From Thermocrinis sp. (GTDB lineage Bacteria > Aquificota > Aquificia > Aquificales > Aquificaceae), in NCBI GenBank assembly GCA_022759285.1, contig JAEMPM010000138.1:1-17288 (forward strand): DNA of 17,288 bases, read 5' to 3'. Positions 7,265 through 15,459 of the stretch are shown here, in pieces (the first letter of the stretch is position 1; each line of letters opens with the position of its first letter). Made by a program: the position numbers and the translations under genes. The notes beneath the pieces were generated by a model. That model did no database searches, had not been told where the DNA came from, and worked only from the letters and a program-made list of their open reading frames with translations.

Positions 7265-7299
7265 GTCTTCGTATAATAGTTATTTAAGCTTCTTGGAGG
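7250..7299 (+). promoter_or_regulatory. Likely promoter and ribosome binding site of the eight-gene operon
   Basis: A perfect -10, TATAAT, lies at 7272-7277, with GTGCCA at 7250-7255 as a partial -35 (four of six bases, spacer 16) inside the end of the PsiE-like gene. Transcription would start near 7284, and GGAGG at 7295-7299 stands six bases before the ATG. It is the only recognisable promoter before the chain of abutting genes that ends at murG. Confidence 0.6.
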
Positions 7300-7305
7300 T
7301 TTGGA

Positions 7306-8412
7306 ATGGGTAAAAAAATCAAGGTAGCGATAGTGGGTGTGGGCAACTGCGCAAGTGCTTTGATTCAGGGTATCTATTACTACCAAAAAAATCAAGGTCA
7401 AGGAGTAAGTGGTTTGATGTTTGAGGACGTAGGAGGATACAAACCTTGGGATATTGAAGTAGTAGCTGCGTGGGACATAGATGCAAGGAAGGTAGGAAAA
7501 GATATCTCAGAGGCAATCTTTTCTCCACCAAACTGTACAACAGTTTTTGAACCAAACGTACCAAAGACTGGTGTAAAGGTACGTATGGGAAAGGTCTTGG
7601 ACGGCTTTGCGGATCATATGAAGAACTACCCAGCCGACAGGACTTTTGTGCTTGCGGATGAAAAAGAAGACGAACTGGAGGATGTGGTTAAAGTGCTAAA
7701 GGATACCGGTGCAGAAATACTCATAAATTATGTTCCCGTAGGCTCAGAAGAAGCTGCGAGGTTTTACGCTACTGCGTGCCTGAAGGCGGGAGTTTCTTTT
7801 ATAAACGGTATGCCTACCTTTATAGTCTCTGATCCAGAGTGGGCAAAGAAGTTTGAAAGTGAAGGTATACCAGTGGTGGGAGATGATATAAAGTCCCAGG
7901 TGGGTGCAACCATAGTACACAGAACATTGGTGCAGTTATTTTTGGACAGGGGTGTGAAGATAGATCGCACATATCAGCTAAACTTTGGTGGAAATACAGA
8001 CTTTTTGAATATGCTGGAAAGGAGTAGGCTAAAAACCAAGAAGGTGTCAAAAACTCAAGCGGTAGAGTCTCTGCTTCCTTACGATATAGGAGACCAAAAC
8101 ATACACATAGGACCTTCCGATTGGGTACCCTGGTTAAAGGATAGAAAGATCGCTTACATAAGGTTGGAGGGAAGGCTCTTTGGTGATGTGCCCATGTACT
8201 TGGAGCTAAAGCTTGATGTGGAGGATTCACCAAACAGTGCGGGTTCTATGATAGATGCCATAAGGTGCTGTAAGTTGGCAAGGGATAGAGGCATAGGCGG
8301 TCCTTTGTATTCCATAAGTGCTTACACTATGAAGCATCCACCCATCCAATATCCTGACTGGCAAGCAAGGAAGATGGTGGAGGAATTCATAAGAGGAGAG
8401 AGGGAAAGATGA
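7306..8412 (+). CDS. ino1: Myo-inositol-1-phosphate synthase, archaeal-type
   Basis: Converts glucose 6-phosphate to L-myo-inositol 1-phosphate through an NAD-bound oxidation, aldol cyclisation and reduction. The 368-residue length is that of the short archaeal/bacterial form (eukaryotic enzymes exceed 500). The NAD-binding loop GVGNCASALIQG is at 11-22, the active-site segment GDDIKSQVGATI at 192-203 contains lysine K196, NFGGNTDFLNM follows at 226-236, and further conserved blocks are SDWVPWL (271-277) and DSPNSAG (307-313). Products could feed phosphatidylinositol-type lipids or the thermoprotectant di-myo-inositol phosphate, both reported in Aquificales; which applies here is inference. 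It heads the long operon and overlaps the aminotransferase start by four bases. Confidence 0.96.
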   Translation: MGKKIKVAIVGVGNCASALIQGIYYYQKNQGQGVSGLMFEDVGGYKPWDIEVVAAWDIDARKVGKDISEAIFSPPNCTTVFEPNVPKTGVKVRMGKVLDGFADHMKNYPADRTFVLADEKEDELEDVVKVLKDTGAEILINYVPVGSEEAARFYATACLKAGVSFINGMPTFIVSDPEWAKKFESEGIPVVGDDIKSQVGATIVHRTLVQLFLDRGVKIDRTYQLNFGGNTDFLNMLERSRLKTKKVSKTQAVESLLPYDIGDQNIHIGPSDWVPWLKDRKIAYIRLEGRLFGDVPMYLELKLDVEDSPNSAGSMIDAIRCCKLARDRGIGGPLYSISAYTMKHPPIQYPDWQARKMVEEFIRGERER

Positions 8413-9530
8413 AGGAGAGGCTTTTTACACCCGGTCCTGTAGAAATTCCCGAAAGAGTAAGGAAGGTTTTAGGAGAGCAGATCATCCATCACAGAACGGA
8501 GGAGTTCAAAAGGAGCTTTCTAGAGGTTAGGGAGCTCTTTAAGAGACTGTTGGAGGAGGACTCTGAAAACTTTGTGTTCTTTGCCAGCTCGGGCACCGGT
8601 GCTATGGAGGCTGCCATCCTGAACTTCTTTGAGCAAGGGGAAAAGGTTCTGGTCATAAACGGTGGAAAGTTTGGGGAAAGATGGCTAAACTTAGCAAAAC
8701 ACTGGGGCTTAGAGCCCATAGAGTATAAAGTTGAATGGGGTAAATCTGCTGACCCAGAGGAAGTGAAAAAACTTCTGGACAAGCATACAGATTGCAGGGG
8801 CGTCCTTTTGCAAATTTCAGAGACCTCCACTGGTGCCTACCATCCCACAAAGGAAATAGGTGAGCTGTGCAGGGATCGGGAGGTTTTATTGGTAGCGGAT
8901 GCAATAACCGCCTTGGGTGTGTATAGAATCGTGCCCTCCCAATGGGGCATTGATGTTTTAGTTGGTGGCTCCCAAAAGGCTCTTCTTTTGCCTCCTGGAC
9001 TTTCTGTGCTTTGGTTTTCTCAAAGGGCAGAAAGAAGGCTAAAGGATCGTGCCTTTTACTTTAGCGTAAAAAAGGAGCTAAAGAAGCAGATGGAGGGACA
9101 GACCGCCTGGACACCCGCAGTGAGTCTGATCTTAGCTCTAAAGGAAAGCCTCAGCATGCTCTTGGAGGAGGGTATGGAAAGAGTAGAAAACAGACACAGG
9201 CTGATCTCAAAGGCTACACTTAGGGCGGTGGAGGTACTTGGCCTAAAGCCCTTTGCAGAAAAGCCCTCCATTTCAGTTTCTTCAGTTTTTTCTCCAATGG
9301 CAGAGGACATAAGAAAGCTCCTTTTGAAGTATGGAGTGAGAGTTGCTGGCGGGCAGGATGAGCTAAAGGGTAAAATATTCAGGATATCCCACATGGGCGT
9401 AGATCCAAAGGATGGGCTCATGCTGGTGGGTATGTTGGAAGTGGTATTAAAAAGGCTTGGCTTGTTTGATGGTCTAGGTGAGGGTGTGAGGGCTTACTCT
9501 GAGGTACTAACAGAGGGCGGGTTGTGGTAA
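8409..9530 (+). CDS. Class V PLP aminotransferase (serine/phosphoserine or alanine-glyoxylate type)
   Basis: A 373-residue fold-type I aminotransferase of the alanine-glyoxylate / serine-pyruvate group; homologues have often been labelled 'soluble hydrogenase small subunit', a historical misnomer. Visible features are the FTPGPV start (6-11), the phosphate-binding SSGTGAME (60-67), ETSTG (138-142), the PLP-nitrogen aspartate D164, the Schiff-base lysine K190 in GGSQKALLLPPG, and FRISHMG (324-330). It is joined to the upstream gene by ATGA and to the phosphoserine phosphatase gene by seven bases. That neighbour suggests it may transaminate 3-phosphohydroxypyruvate or act between serine, glycine and glyoxylate; the substrate cannot be read from the sequence. 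A purine-rich GGAGAGAGGG precedes the start. Confidence 0.88.
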   Translation: MKERLFTPGPVEIPERVRKVLGEQIIHHRTEEFKRSFLEVRELFKRLLEEDSENFVFFASSGTGAMEAAILNFFEQGEKVLVINGGKFGERWLNLAKHWGLEPIEYKVEWGKSADPEEVKKLLDKHTDCRGVLLQISETSTGAYHPTKEIGELCRDREVLLVADAITALGVYRIVPSQWGIDVLVGGSQKALLLPPGLSVLWFSQRAERRLKDRAFYFSVKKELKKQMEGQTAWTPAVSLILALKESLSMLLEEGMERVENRHRLISKATLRAVEVLGLKPFAEKPSISVSSVFSPMAEDIRKLLLKYGVRVAGGQDELKGKIFRISHMGVDPKDGLMLVGMLEVVLKRLGLFDGLGEGVRAYSEVLTEGGLW

Positions 9531-10159
9531 AGCTCTTTATAATTCGGCACGCAGAGAGCGAGTGGAACCCAATAGGTAGATATCAGGGACTTTTGGACCC
9601 TGGGCTTTCTGAGCGCGGGCTAAAACAGGCAGAGCTTTTGGGTAGAGCTCTGGAGAAGGAAAAGATAGATTTCCTATACTCTTCCCCCCTGAGGAGAACT
9701 TATCAAACTGCCCAAGAGATCGCCAAAAGGCATGGGCTAGAGATTATAGAGGACCGAAGGATCATAGAGATAGACCATGGAATTTGGTCTGGCATGCTTG
9801 TGGAGGAGGTAAAGGAAAGATTCCCAGAGGATTTCAGAATGTGGCTTGAGGAACCGCACCGGGTAAAGTTTGAAGGGGGTGAATCTTTGCAAGATGTTTT
9901 CAAGAGGGTAAAGGACTTTTTGGAGTTTATAAGAGAAAAACACTGGGGACAGACGGTAGCTATAGTTTCCCACACAGTTCCCATAAGGGCTATGCTTTGT
10001 GCCCTTTTGAACATAGACCTTTCAAAGTTCTGGGTTTTTGGCTGTGATAACGCCAGCTATAGCTTGGTGCATATGGAAGAAAAGAGAAACGTCATAGTAA
10101 AGCTAAACATAACTTGTCACCTGGGAGAATGGTATGTTCAGGCTCATCACGCTCTTTAG
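9524..10159 (+). CDS. pspA: Metal-independent phosphoserine phosphatase, histidine phosphatase superfamily
   Basis: Hydrolyses L-phosphoserine to serine, the last step of phosphorylated serine biosynthesis. The fold is that of cofactor-dependent phosphoglycerate mutase: RHAESEW at 8-14 with nucleophile H9, R58 in PLRRTY, the acid/base region IEIDHGIWSG at 81-90, and SHTVPIRA at 149-156 with H150. At 211 residues it is smaller than true phosphoglycerate mutases. Residue H85 and the C-terminal TCHLGEWYVQAH segment match, from memory, features that distinguish Hydrogenobacter thermophilus PspA from mutases. The start is GTG at 9524 after a GAGGG, overlapping the aminotransferase stop; the 3' end overlaps the TPR gene by 26 bases. 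A general phosphatase is the alternative. Confidence 0.92.
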   Translation: MVKLFIIRHAESEWNPIGRYQGLLDPGLSERGLKQAELLGRALEKEKIDFLYSSPLRRTYQTAQEIAKRHGLEIIEDRRIIEIDHGIWSGMLVEEVKERFPEDFRMWLEEPHRVKFEGGESLQDVFKRVKDFLEFIREKHWGQTVAIVSHTVPIRAMLCALLNIDLSKFWVFGCDNASYSLVHMEEKRNVIVKLNITCHLGEWYVQAHHAL

Positions 10160-12683
10160 TCTATCTTTGTTGCTAATAGCTTTCTCGCAGATAAAAAAGG
10201 AGTTTGACCTTCAGGTGGAGATCACAGCCAAAGAGGTGGAGGAAAAGCCCAAACTGAGCCCCCCTCAGAGCTTTCCATTGAAAGGATCTGAACCCATGGA
10301 TTTGTCTCCAAGGCTTTTAGAACCTCCAAAGGCGATGGAGTTTATACCAGTTGCCAAGGTGGAAGAAGAGGGCTTAAGTTGTGGGAAACCCAAGGATGCC
10401 ATCGCATACAAGGTTGGGGTTGATTACTACCTTAAGGGTGATTTTCTTAGGGCAGAGGAGGAGCTCGGCTCAATTTTAACGATGCCGTCTCCCTATAAAC
10501 CTATGGCGGAGTATGTGCTCGGTCTTATGAGGCTTGAGAAGGGCCAAAAGTCAGAAGCTATCAAATTCTTTGAAGATTCCTGTAAGTTTCCGCACGTATA
10601 CAGAGATGCCGCCTGCGAGCTATATTACGCCCTGAACTTTGAGTTGAATGACAGTGTTCCTAAAAACGAAAACCCCCTTTGGAGTGTCATTTACGAGATT
10701 AAAGATAAGAAAAACTACAGAGAACCCAACTGTCAAAATGTTGTGTTTAAAAATTATTGCAACTATGTCTTGGACTTCGTTAAAGGGAATGTTAAAGAAG
10801 AATACAAAGACAGCACTACTCTGAGAATGGCTATTGTTCTTTTTCAGGCAGGAAAACTGGATGAGGCAGAAAGATTATTCCTTGAATACTCAAAACCCAC
10901 AAAACCCTACAGAGATGTCGCTCTGTACTACCTTGGGCTTATAGCCCTGCAGAAGAAGGATACCAATAAGGCTTATCAGTATGCCAGCCTCCTTGAGACC
11001 ATAAACAGAGAATATGCCAATTCCCTTTACTCTCAAATAGCCCAAAGGGATGTGCTTTTGGCTAGGATCACATACAACATAACCAATGACCCCAGCTTTT
11101 TGGAGCTTGCGGGAATTGTAGCATACAACAGAGGGGACTATCAGCTTGCCCTTTCCAACTTTCTTGAAGCTAAAAACATAAAATACGCAGTCTATTCTGC
11201 TATTAGAATGGGCGACTACAAAACTGCCTATAGCCTTTTGGAGGACAAAAGGGAAAAGGATAGAGAAGATTACCTCTTGCTTTTGGAAAGTGCTTATTGG
11301 GCTAACTTGCCCATGGAGGAACCCCTGAAGGCTGTAAAGGAACGCTATCCAGAGCTTTATAAGGAATACTTAGGTTGGAGCTTTTTTAGAAAAGGGGACT
11401 GGCTTTCTGCCCTGAACTACTTTGAAGACCCCTACTACAAGGCATTGTGCTACTATAACCTTAAAAAATACGAGGACGTTTTAAAAGTTCTTCAAGGTAT
11501 AGATCATCCAAAGGCAAGGATTTTAAAGGCAAAAACTGCCCTCCTTTTGGGCAAGCCTTCCTTGGCAAGGAGCTTTCTTACAGAAAGTTCTCCCGAAGAA
11601 CTATACCTTTTGGGACTTAGCTATTTTATGGAAGGTGAGTATGAGAGGTCCATAGAGTTCTTTAAAAAAGTTCCAAAGGATAGTCCCTTTGGCGTACGGG
11701 CGCTCATGAAAACTGGAGATGCCCTGTATAACTTGGGTAAGGTAGATGCTGCAAAGCAAGTTTATTGGGAAGTCTTAAAGAGCTTTCCAGAGGATCCACT
11801 GACGAGCCAAGCTACTTTGGCCCTTTTGGGAATGGAAGAAAGGGAGTTGCCCCCAAGCGATAGGGACAAACTTATAAAGCTTATAAAGAGCTATCTTCAA
11901 AAGGAACCTAACTCTCCCTATGCACCAGAGCTAAAGTATCAGTTGGCAGACCTGCTCATAAAGAAAGGAGAAAAAAAAGAAGCTGAAAAACTTCTGATAG
12001 AGCTTTTTGAAGGGAACTCGCCCTTAAAATACAAAGCATTGCTAAAATTGGCATCCATTGAAGAGAACAAAAGAAACAAGGCTGTGCTACTTTATAAAGT
12101 GTATAAAGAAGGAAACAGCGAAGAGTCTGCCCTTGCAAGGAAGGAACTTGTAAAGCTATATGAAGAGGTTGGAGATCAACAAAGCATGGCAGAGCTCTTA
12201 GAAGGCGGAGACCTGTCAGATAAGGAAAGGGCAATGCAAATTTATGCAAACATTAAAAGGTGGGACAAAGCCCGAGCCATTGCCAACCAGCTAATCAGCC
12301 TTGGCTACAGAAGTTCTTCTTTTGATAACACTTTATGGAAAATATACGAAAATACCAAGGACAGAAATATCTTGACCGCTCTGACAAAAAGCCAAGATAT
12401 TAACCTCTCCGCCAAAGCCAAGTTGGAAATGGCAAAGCTTTTAAAAGCGGAAGGAAAGCCAAAGGAAGCCCTCGAATATCTTGTAGATATATCCCTAAAC
12501 AACAAAGGTGCCCAAGTATACAACTCGGCCATATTGGAAGGTGTCCGAACCTTTTTAGAACTCCATTTGAGAAGGGATGCGAGCTGTTTTCTTAAGAGGG
12601 TTGATACTAATAGTCTTTCTCAGGAGGAAAGGGTTAAAATTGAGAGGTTGAAAAAGGAACTTCCAAAATGTGAGGTACGCTGA
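10134..12683 (+). CDS. Large secreted TPR-repeat protein of an ExbB/ExbD-linked envelope module
   Basis: An 849-residue protein with a signal peptide (hydrophobic core at about residues 4-17, no lipobox cysteine), a proline-rich stretch at about 36-72 and then a long helical solenoid. TPR-like units are readable at about 88-112 (AIAYKVGVDYYLKGDF...), 124-150, and in several later blocks such as ALYYLGLIALQKKD, IVAYNRGDYQLAL, LYLLGLSYFMEGEY and ALMKTGDALYNLGK. It is therefore probably periplasmic or outer-membrane associated. The ATG at 10134 has GGGAG at 10123-10127 and lies inside pspA. The stop overlaps the ExbB/TolQ start (TGATG). By position it could be the partner through which the motor acts, as TolA/CpoB do in the Tol system. 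No TonB C-terminal domain is seen. Confidence 0.85.
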   Translation: MFRLITLFSLSLLLIAFSQIKKEFDLQVEITAKEVEEKPKLSPPQSFPLKGSEPMDLSPRLLEPPKAMEFIPVAKVEEEGLSCGKPKDAIAYKVGVDYYLKGDFLRAEEELGSILTMPSPYKPMAEYVLGLMRLEKGQKSEAIKFFEDSCKFPHVYRDAACELYYALNFELNDSVPKNENPLWSVIYEIKDKKNYREPNCQNVVFKNYCNYVLDFVKGNVKEEYKDSTTLRMAIVLFQAGKLDEAERLFLEYSKPTKPYRDVALYYLGLIALQKKDTNKAYQYASLLETINREYANSLYSQIAQRDVLLARITYNITNDPSFLELAGIVAYNRGDYQLALSNFLEAKNIKYAVYSAIRMGDYKTAYSLLEDKREKDREDYLLLLESAYWANLPMEEPLKAVKERYPELYKEYLGWSFFRKGDWLSALNYFEDPYYKALCYYNLKKYEDVLKVLQGIDHPKARILKAKTALLLGKPSLARSFLTESSPEELYLLGLSYFMEGEYERSIEFFKKVPKDSPFGVRALMKTGDALYNLGKVDAAKQVYWEVLKSFPEDPLTSQATLALLGMEERELPPSDRDKLIKLIKSYLQKEPNSPYAPELKYQLADLLIKKGEKKEAEKLLIELFEGNSPLKYKALLKLASIEENKRNKAVLLYKVYKEGNSEESALARKELVKLYEEVGDQQSMAELLEGGDLSDKERAMQIYANIKRWDKARAIANQLISLGYRSSSFDNTLWKIYENTKDRNILTALTKSQDINLSAKAKLEMAKLLKAEGKPKEALEYLVDISLNNKGAQVYNSAILEGVRTFLELHLRRDASCFLKRVDTNSLSQEERVKIERLKKELPKCEVR

Positions 12684-13297
12684 TGGAGGGAGTATTTGCC
12701 CTTTTAAAGACGGGTGGATTGGTTATGTACCCTTTGCTTTTCCTTTCTGTAGTTTCTTGGGCTATAGCCATAGAAAGGCTAATAAACCTACGCTCTTCAA
12801 ACTTTCTTTCAAAGAACCTAAGAGAGGCAAAAAGTTTGCTGAGGAACGGAGACCTTGATGGTGCAATCAAACTGCTTTCCTTAGACACGTCTCTGGGAAG
12901 CAAAGCCATTTTGAGGGTTTTGGAGGATTTCAAAAGCGGAAAGGTGCCTAAGAACGGACTAACAGAAGCTCTGAGAACAGAGATTGACCTTTTGGTACCG
13001 AAGGTGGAAAAGAACTTGGCTCTTCTTTCAACAATTGCTAGCCTTTCCCCTTTGATTGGTCTTTTTGGAACTATTACGGGGCTCATAAGGGTCTTCAACG
13101 CCTTTTCCATAAACCAGTCTGAAACTGCCCTGAACCTTCTTGCGTCGGGCATTGGCGAAGCTTTGGTGTCTGCAGCAACGGGTTTAGCGGTTGCCATTCC
13201 AGCCCTTTTTTTCTATTGGGTCTTTAGAATATGGGGAAGTAACCTTCTGAACCGCTTGGAGGAGGAGCTGTTGGAGTTTGTGAGGTTACTGCCGTGA
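12683..13297 (+). CDS. ExbB/TolQ/MotA-family proton-channel protein
   Basis: A 204-residue inner-membrane protein with the three-helix layout of ExbB/TolQ: helix 1 at about 13-35, a cytoplasmic domain, and helices 2 and 3 at about 111-138 and 158-182. The most conserved family patterns are present: GLFGTITGLIRVF (126-138) and GIGEALVSAATGLAVAIPA (156-174), including T166 at the place of the channel threonine. Together with the next gene it should form a proton-driven motor of the inner membrane. A TGAGGT lies six bases upstream of the ATG. It overlaps its neighbours by one base (upstream) and four bases (downstream). ExbB and TolQ cannot be told apart from sequence alone here. Confidence 0.94.
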   Translation: MEGVFALLKTGGLVMYPLLFLSVVSWAIAIERLINLRSSNFLSKNLREAKSLLRNGDLDGAIKLLSLDTSLGSKAILRVLEDFKSGKVPKNGLTEALRTEIDLLVPKVEKNLALLSTIASLSPLIGLFGTITGLIRVFNAFSINQSETALNLLASGIGEALVSAATGLAVAIPALFFYWVFRIWGSNLLNRLEEELLEFVRLLP

Positions 13298-13689
13298 GGA
13301 GGCGTAGGCTGAGCTTTGATGAAAGGGCATACATAGATGTGGTTCCATTAGTGGATACCCTTTTGGCGGTTTTCCTATTTTTGGCGGTGCTTGCCTTTCA
13401 ATCTCCTATAACCTTGTTGGCGGTCAAACTTCCCTTTGCCAAAGAAGGTGAGAAGGGACAGATCACACAAGTGCTTAGAGTTCAAGTTCTGAAAAGTGGA
13501 GAATATCTTTACGAAGGTAAAAGGGCTACTTTGGAAGAGTTGGCAAAAGTGTTTGAAGAAAAAAAGCCACAAAGACTGATAATAGAAGCAGACGAGGATA
13601 CTGCTCACAAGTTCGTGGTCTCTTTGATGGACATAGCAAAGGCTAAGCAGGTGGAAGAAGTGCTTATTGCTACCAGAAGAAGGCCCTGA
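13294..13689 (+). CDS. ExbD/TolR-family motor protein
   Basis: A 131-residue protein with a basic cytoplasmic start (MRRRRLSFDERAY), one membrane helix at about 16-36, and a periplasmic domain. The helix holds the family aspartate D21 in VPLVDTLLAVFLF, equivalent to the proton-carrying D25 of ExbD or D23 of TolR. It begins with GTG at 13294 in a GTGA overlap with the upstream gene, with TGAGGT at 13281-13286 as ribosome binding site. Together with the preceding protein it makes the stator/rotor pair expected to energise an envelope process. Confidence 0.93.
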   Translation: MRRRRLSFDERAYIDVVPLVDTLLAVFLFLAVLAFQSPITLLAVKLPFAKEGEKGQITQVLRVQVLKSGEYLYEGKRATLEELAKVFEEKKPQRLIIEADEDTAHKFVVSLMDIAKAKQVEEVLIATRRRP

Positions 13690-14399
13690 TGTTCTTTTTG
13701 AAAAAGTTGATTACCTCTTTTATCCTTCCACCCGGACTTTTAGTAGTAGCTTTTGTATTTCTTGGCACTTTAACCAAGAGAAAGCTCGCAAAGCTTATTG
13801 CCTTTTCCTTTGCCCTTTCCGTATATCTGCTTTCAATAGAGCCCATAAAAGATGTGCTTTATAAACCTTTGGAGGAAGCCTACCCTGTGCCCTCCAAACC
13901 GGAGGGAGATGCCATAGTGATCTTAGGTGGTGGTGCCTACAACACGGGCATCCTCAAAGAGGATTCTACAAAGAGACTGCTTACGGGCTTTGTGCTTCAC
14001 AAACAGACAGACCTTCCTATCGTACTTTCAGGTGGTGCCTCTATCGGTACATTGCCCGAGGCGGAGGTTATGAAAGATCTTCTCTTAACCTTAGGTGTGG
14101 ATAAAGGCAAGATCTACACGGAAGCAAATAGCAAAGACACAGGAGAAAATGCCAAAGAGGTAAAAAAGCTCTGCGAGAGGCTAGGATGTAAAAAAATAAT
14201 ATTGGTGACTTCAGCTTATCATATGAGAAGGGCTGTGCTTGCCTTTCAAAAAGCAGGCTTGGAGGTGGTTCCATACCCTACCGATTTTAAGAGGGACATG
14301 AAGTATAATCTTTACAGCCTTTTGCCAAAAATGGGTGTCTTTGCAGATAGCTACAAAGCCCTAAGGGAATACTTAGGCTTGGTGTGGTATTCTTTCTAA
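13689..14399 (+). CDS. YdcF/ElyC-like DUF218 envelope protein
   Basis: A 236-residue protein with two hydrophobic helices at about 7-27 and 34-50 followed by a DUF218 domain (about 74-215). Typical DUF218 patterns are visible: AIVILGGGA (75-83), VLSGGAS (112-118), E124 and E126, SKDTGENAKE (148-157) and LVTSAYHMRRA (172-182). Two N-terminal helices plus DUF218 is the layout of E. coli ElyC (YcbC), which affects peptidoglycan assembly and undecaprenyl-phosphate handling. The placement between exbD and murG supports an envelope role, but the reaction is unknown. It overlaps exbD by one base. Confidence 0.85.
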   Translation: MFFLKKLITSFILPPGLLVVAFVFLGTLTKRKLAKLIAFSFALSVYLLSIEPIKDVLYKPLEEAYPVPSKPEGDAIVILGGGAYNTGILKEDSTKRLLTGFVLHKQTDLPIVLSGGASIGTLPEAEVMKDLLLTLGVDKGKIYTEANSKDTGENAKEVKKLCERLGCKKIILVTSAYHMRRAVLAFQKAGLEVVPYPTDFKRDMKYNLYSLLPKMGVFADSYKALREYLGLVWYSF

Positions 14400-14400
14400 A

Positions 14401-15459
14401 ATGCTTTACGTTGCAGGCGGTGGCACAGGAGGACACTTTTTTCCAGCGTTGGCTCTAATAGAGTGCCTCTTGGAGAGGGAAATTCCCTGTAAGTTCATAG
14501 GTGCGGAGAGAGGTATAGAAAAAAAACTTAGCCATTTACTGCCGGTAGAAGGGAAATTTTTAAAGGTCTATCCTTTTTTTGGAAGGTCCCCCATAGAAAA
14601 GTTAAGGTCCCTTTATAGTATTTTTTCCTCTTCTTTGTCTCTTCTGCCAAAACTTGGAAGGAAGGATGTTAGCATTATCTTCGGTGGCTATGCAAGCCTT
14701 CCCCTTGGTCTTGTCTCTGTGCTAAGAGGGACTCCCCTCTTTTTGCACGAGCAGAACTCTATCCCAAGTACTACCAATCAACTTCTCAGCAGGTTTGCCA
14801 AAAAGGTGTTTGTCTCCTTTGAATACTCCAAAATGTTTTTTCCCAAGGAAAAAGTCGTAAAAACGGGCTTGCCGGTGAGAAAGGCTTTAATAGATGGGTT
14901 AAGGCTCTCTAAGGAACAGGCAAGGGCACTGTTAAACCTTTCTGACAAGCCAACCCTTTTGGTGGTAGGTGGTAGTCAAGGCGCTGTCTTTTTAAACAAC
15001 TTAGCCTTTGAGATATTTAAAAGGACGGGCTTTCAAGGTGTGCATATAACGGGAGAGAGGGATTACGAAAGGTTCAAAGACGCCTACAAAAACATGCCTG
15101 TCTTAGTTCTACCCTTTACCGAAAACATGGGCTTGATCTACAGGGCTTGCGATTTAGCCCTAAGTAGGGCAGGTGCAAGTACCATAACTGAGCTCTCCCT
15201 CTACGGAGTTCCCGCTCTGTTTGTCCCTTTCCCTCATGCAATCAGAGACCATCAGTATTACAATGCCAAAGAGATAGAAGAGCTCGGAGGTGGATTGGTT
15301 ATAAGGCAAGAAGAAGTAGAGCTTAACACTGTTCTAAAGCTTTTAGAAAAGATCCTTTCCGACAGGGAGGAATTTTCAAAGGCTATAACTCGCTTTGCAG
15401 ACCAAAATCCTTGTGAAAAAATCCTCAATAGCCTTCAGGAGTTCCTCCCAAGATACTGA
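14401..15459 (+). CDS. murG: UDP-N-acetylglucosamine:lipid I N-acetylglucosaminyltransferase
   Basis: This 352-residue GT-B glycosyltransferase adds GlcNAc to lipid I to make lipid II at the inner face of the membrane. The N-terminal glycine-rich loop GGGTGGH is at 6-12, GGYAS at 95-99, HEQN at 116-119, TGLPVR at 155-160 (GNPVR in most homologues), a second glycine loop GGSQGA at 190-195, the UDP-GlcNAc site SRAGASTITEL at 255-265 and FPHAIRDHQYYNA at 277-289. It starts one base after the DUF218 gene without a clear ribosome site, so translation is probably coupled. Its 3' end overlaps the convergent octanoyltransferase gene by 84 bases. Confidence 0.97.
   Translation: MLYVAGGGTGGHFFPALALIECLLEREIPCKFIGAERGIEKKLSHLLPVEGKFLKVYPFFGRSPIEKLRSLYSIFSSSLSLLPKLGRKDVSIIFGGYASLPLGLVSVLRGTPLFLHEQNSIPSTTNQLLSRFAKKVFVSFEYSKMFFPKEKVVKTGLPVRKALIDGLRLSKEQARALLNLSDKPTLLVVGGSQGAVFLNNLAFEIFKRTGFQGVHITGERDYERFKDAYKNMPVLVLPFTENMGLIYRACDLALSRAGASTITELSLYGVPALFVPFPHAIRDHQYYNAKEIEELGGGLVIRQEEVELNTVLKLLEKILSDREEFSKAITRFADQNPCEKILNSLQEFLPRY

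Noticed and set aside
7306..8412. Atypical gene suggesting recent transfer of inositol-phosphate synthase from archaea
   Set aside because: The family resembles archaeal enzymes, but codon and base use look like the neighbours and the gene is fully integrated in an operon; recent transfer cannot be argued from this window.
12634..13197. 187-codon open frame on the minus strand opposite the ExbB-like gene
   Set aside because: It is antisense to a clear ExbB/TolQ family gene, has serine- and arginine-rich low-complexity character, and shows no domain or ribosome site.
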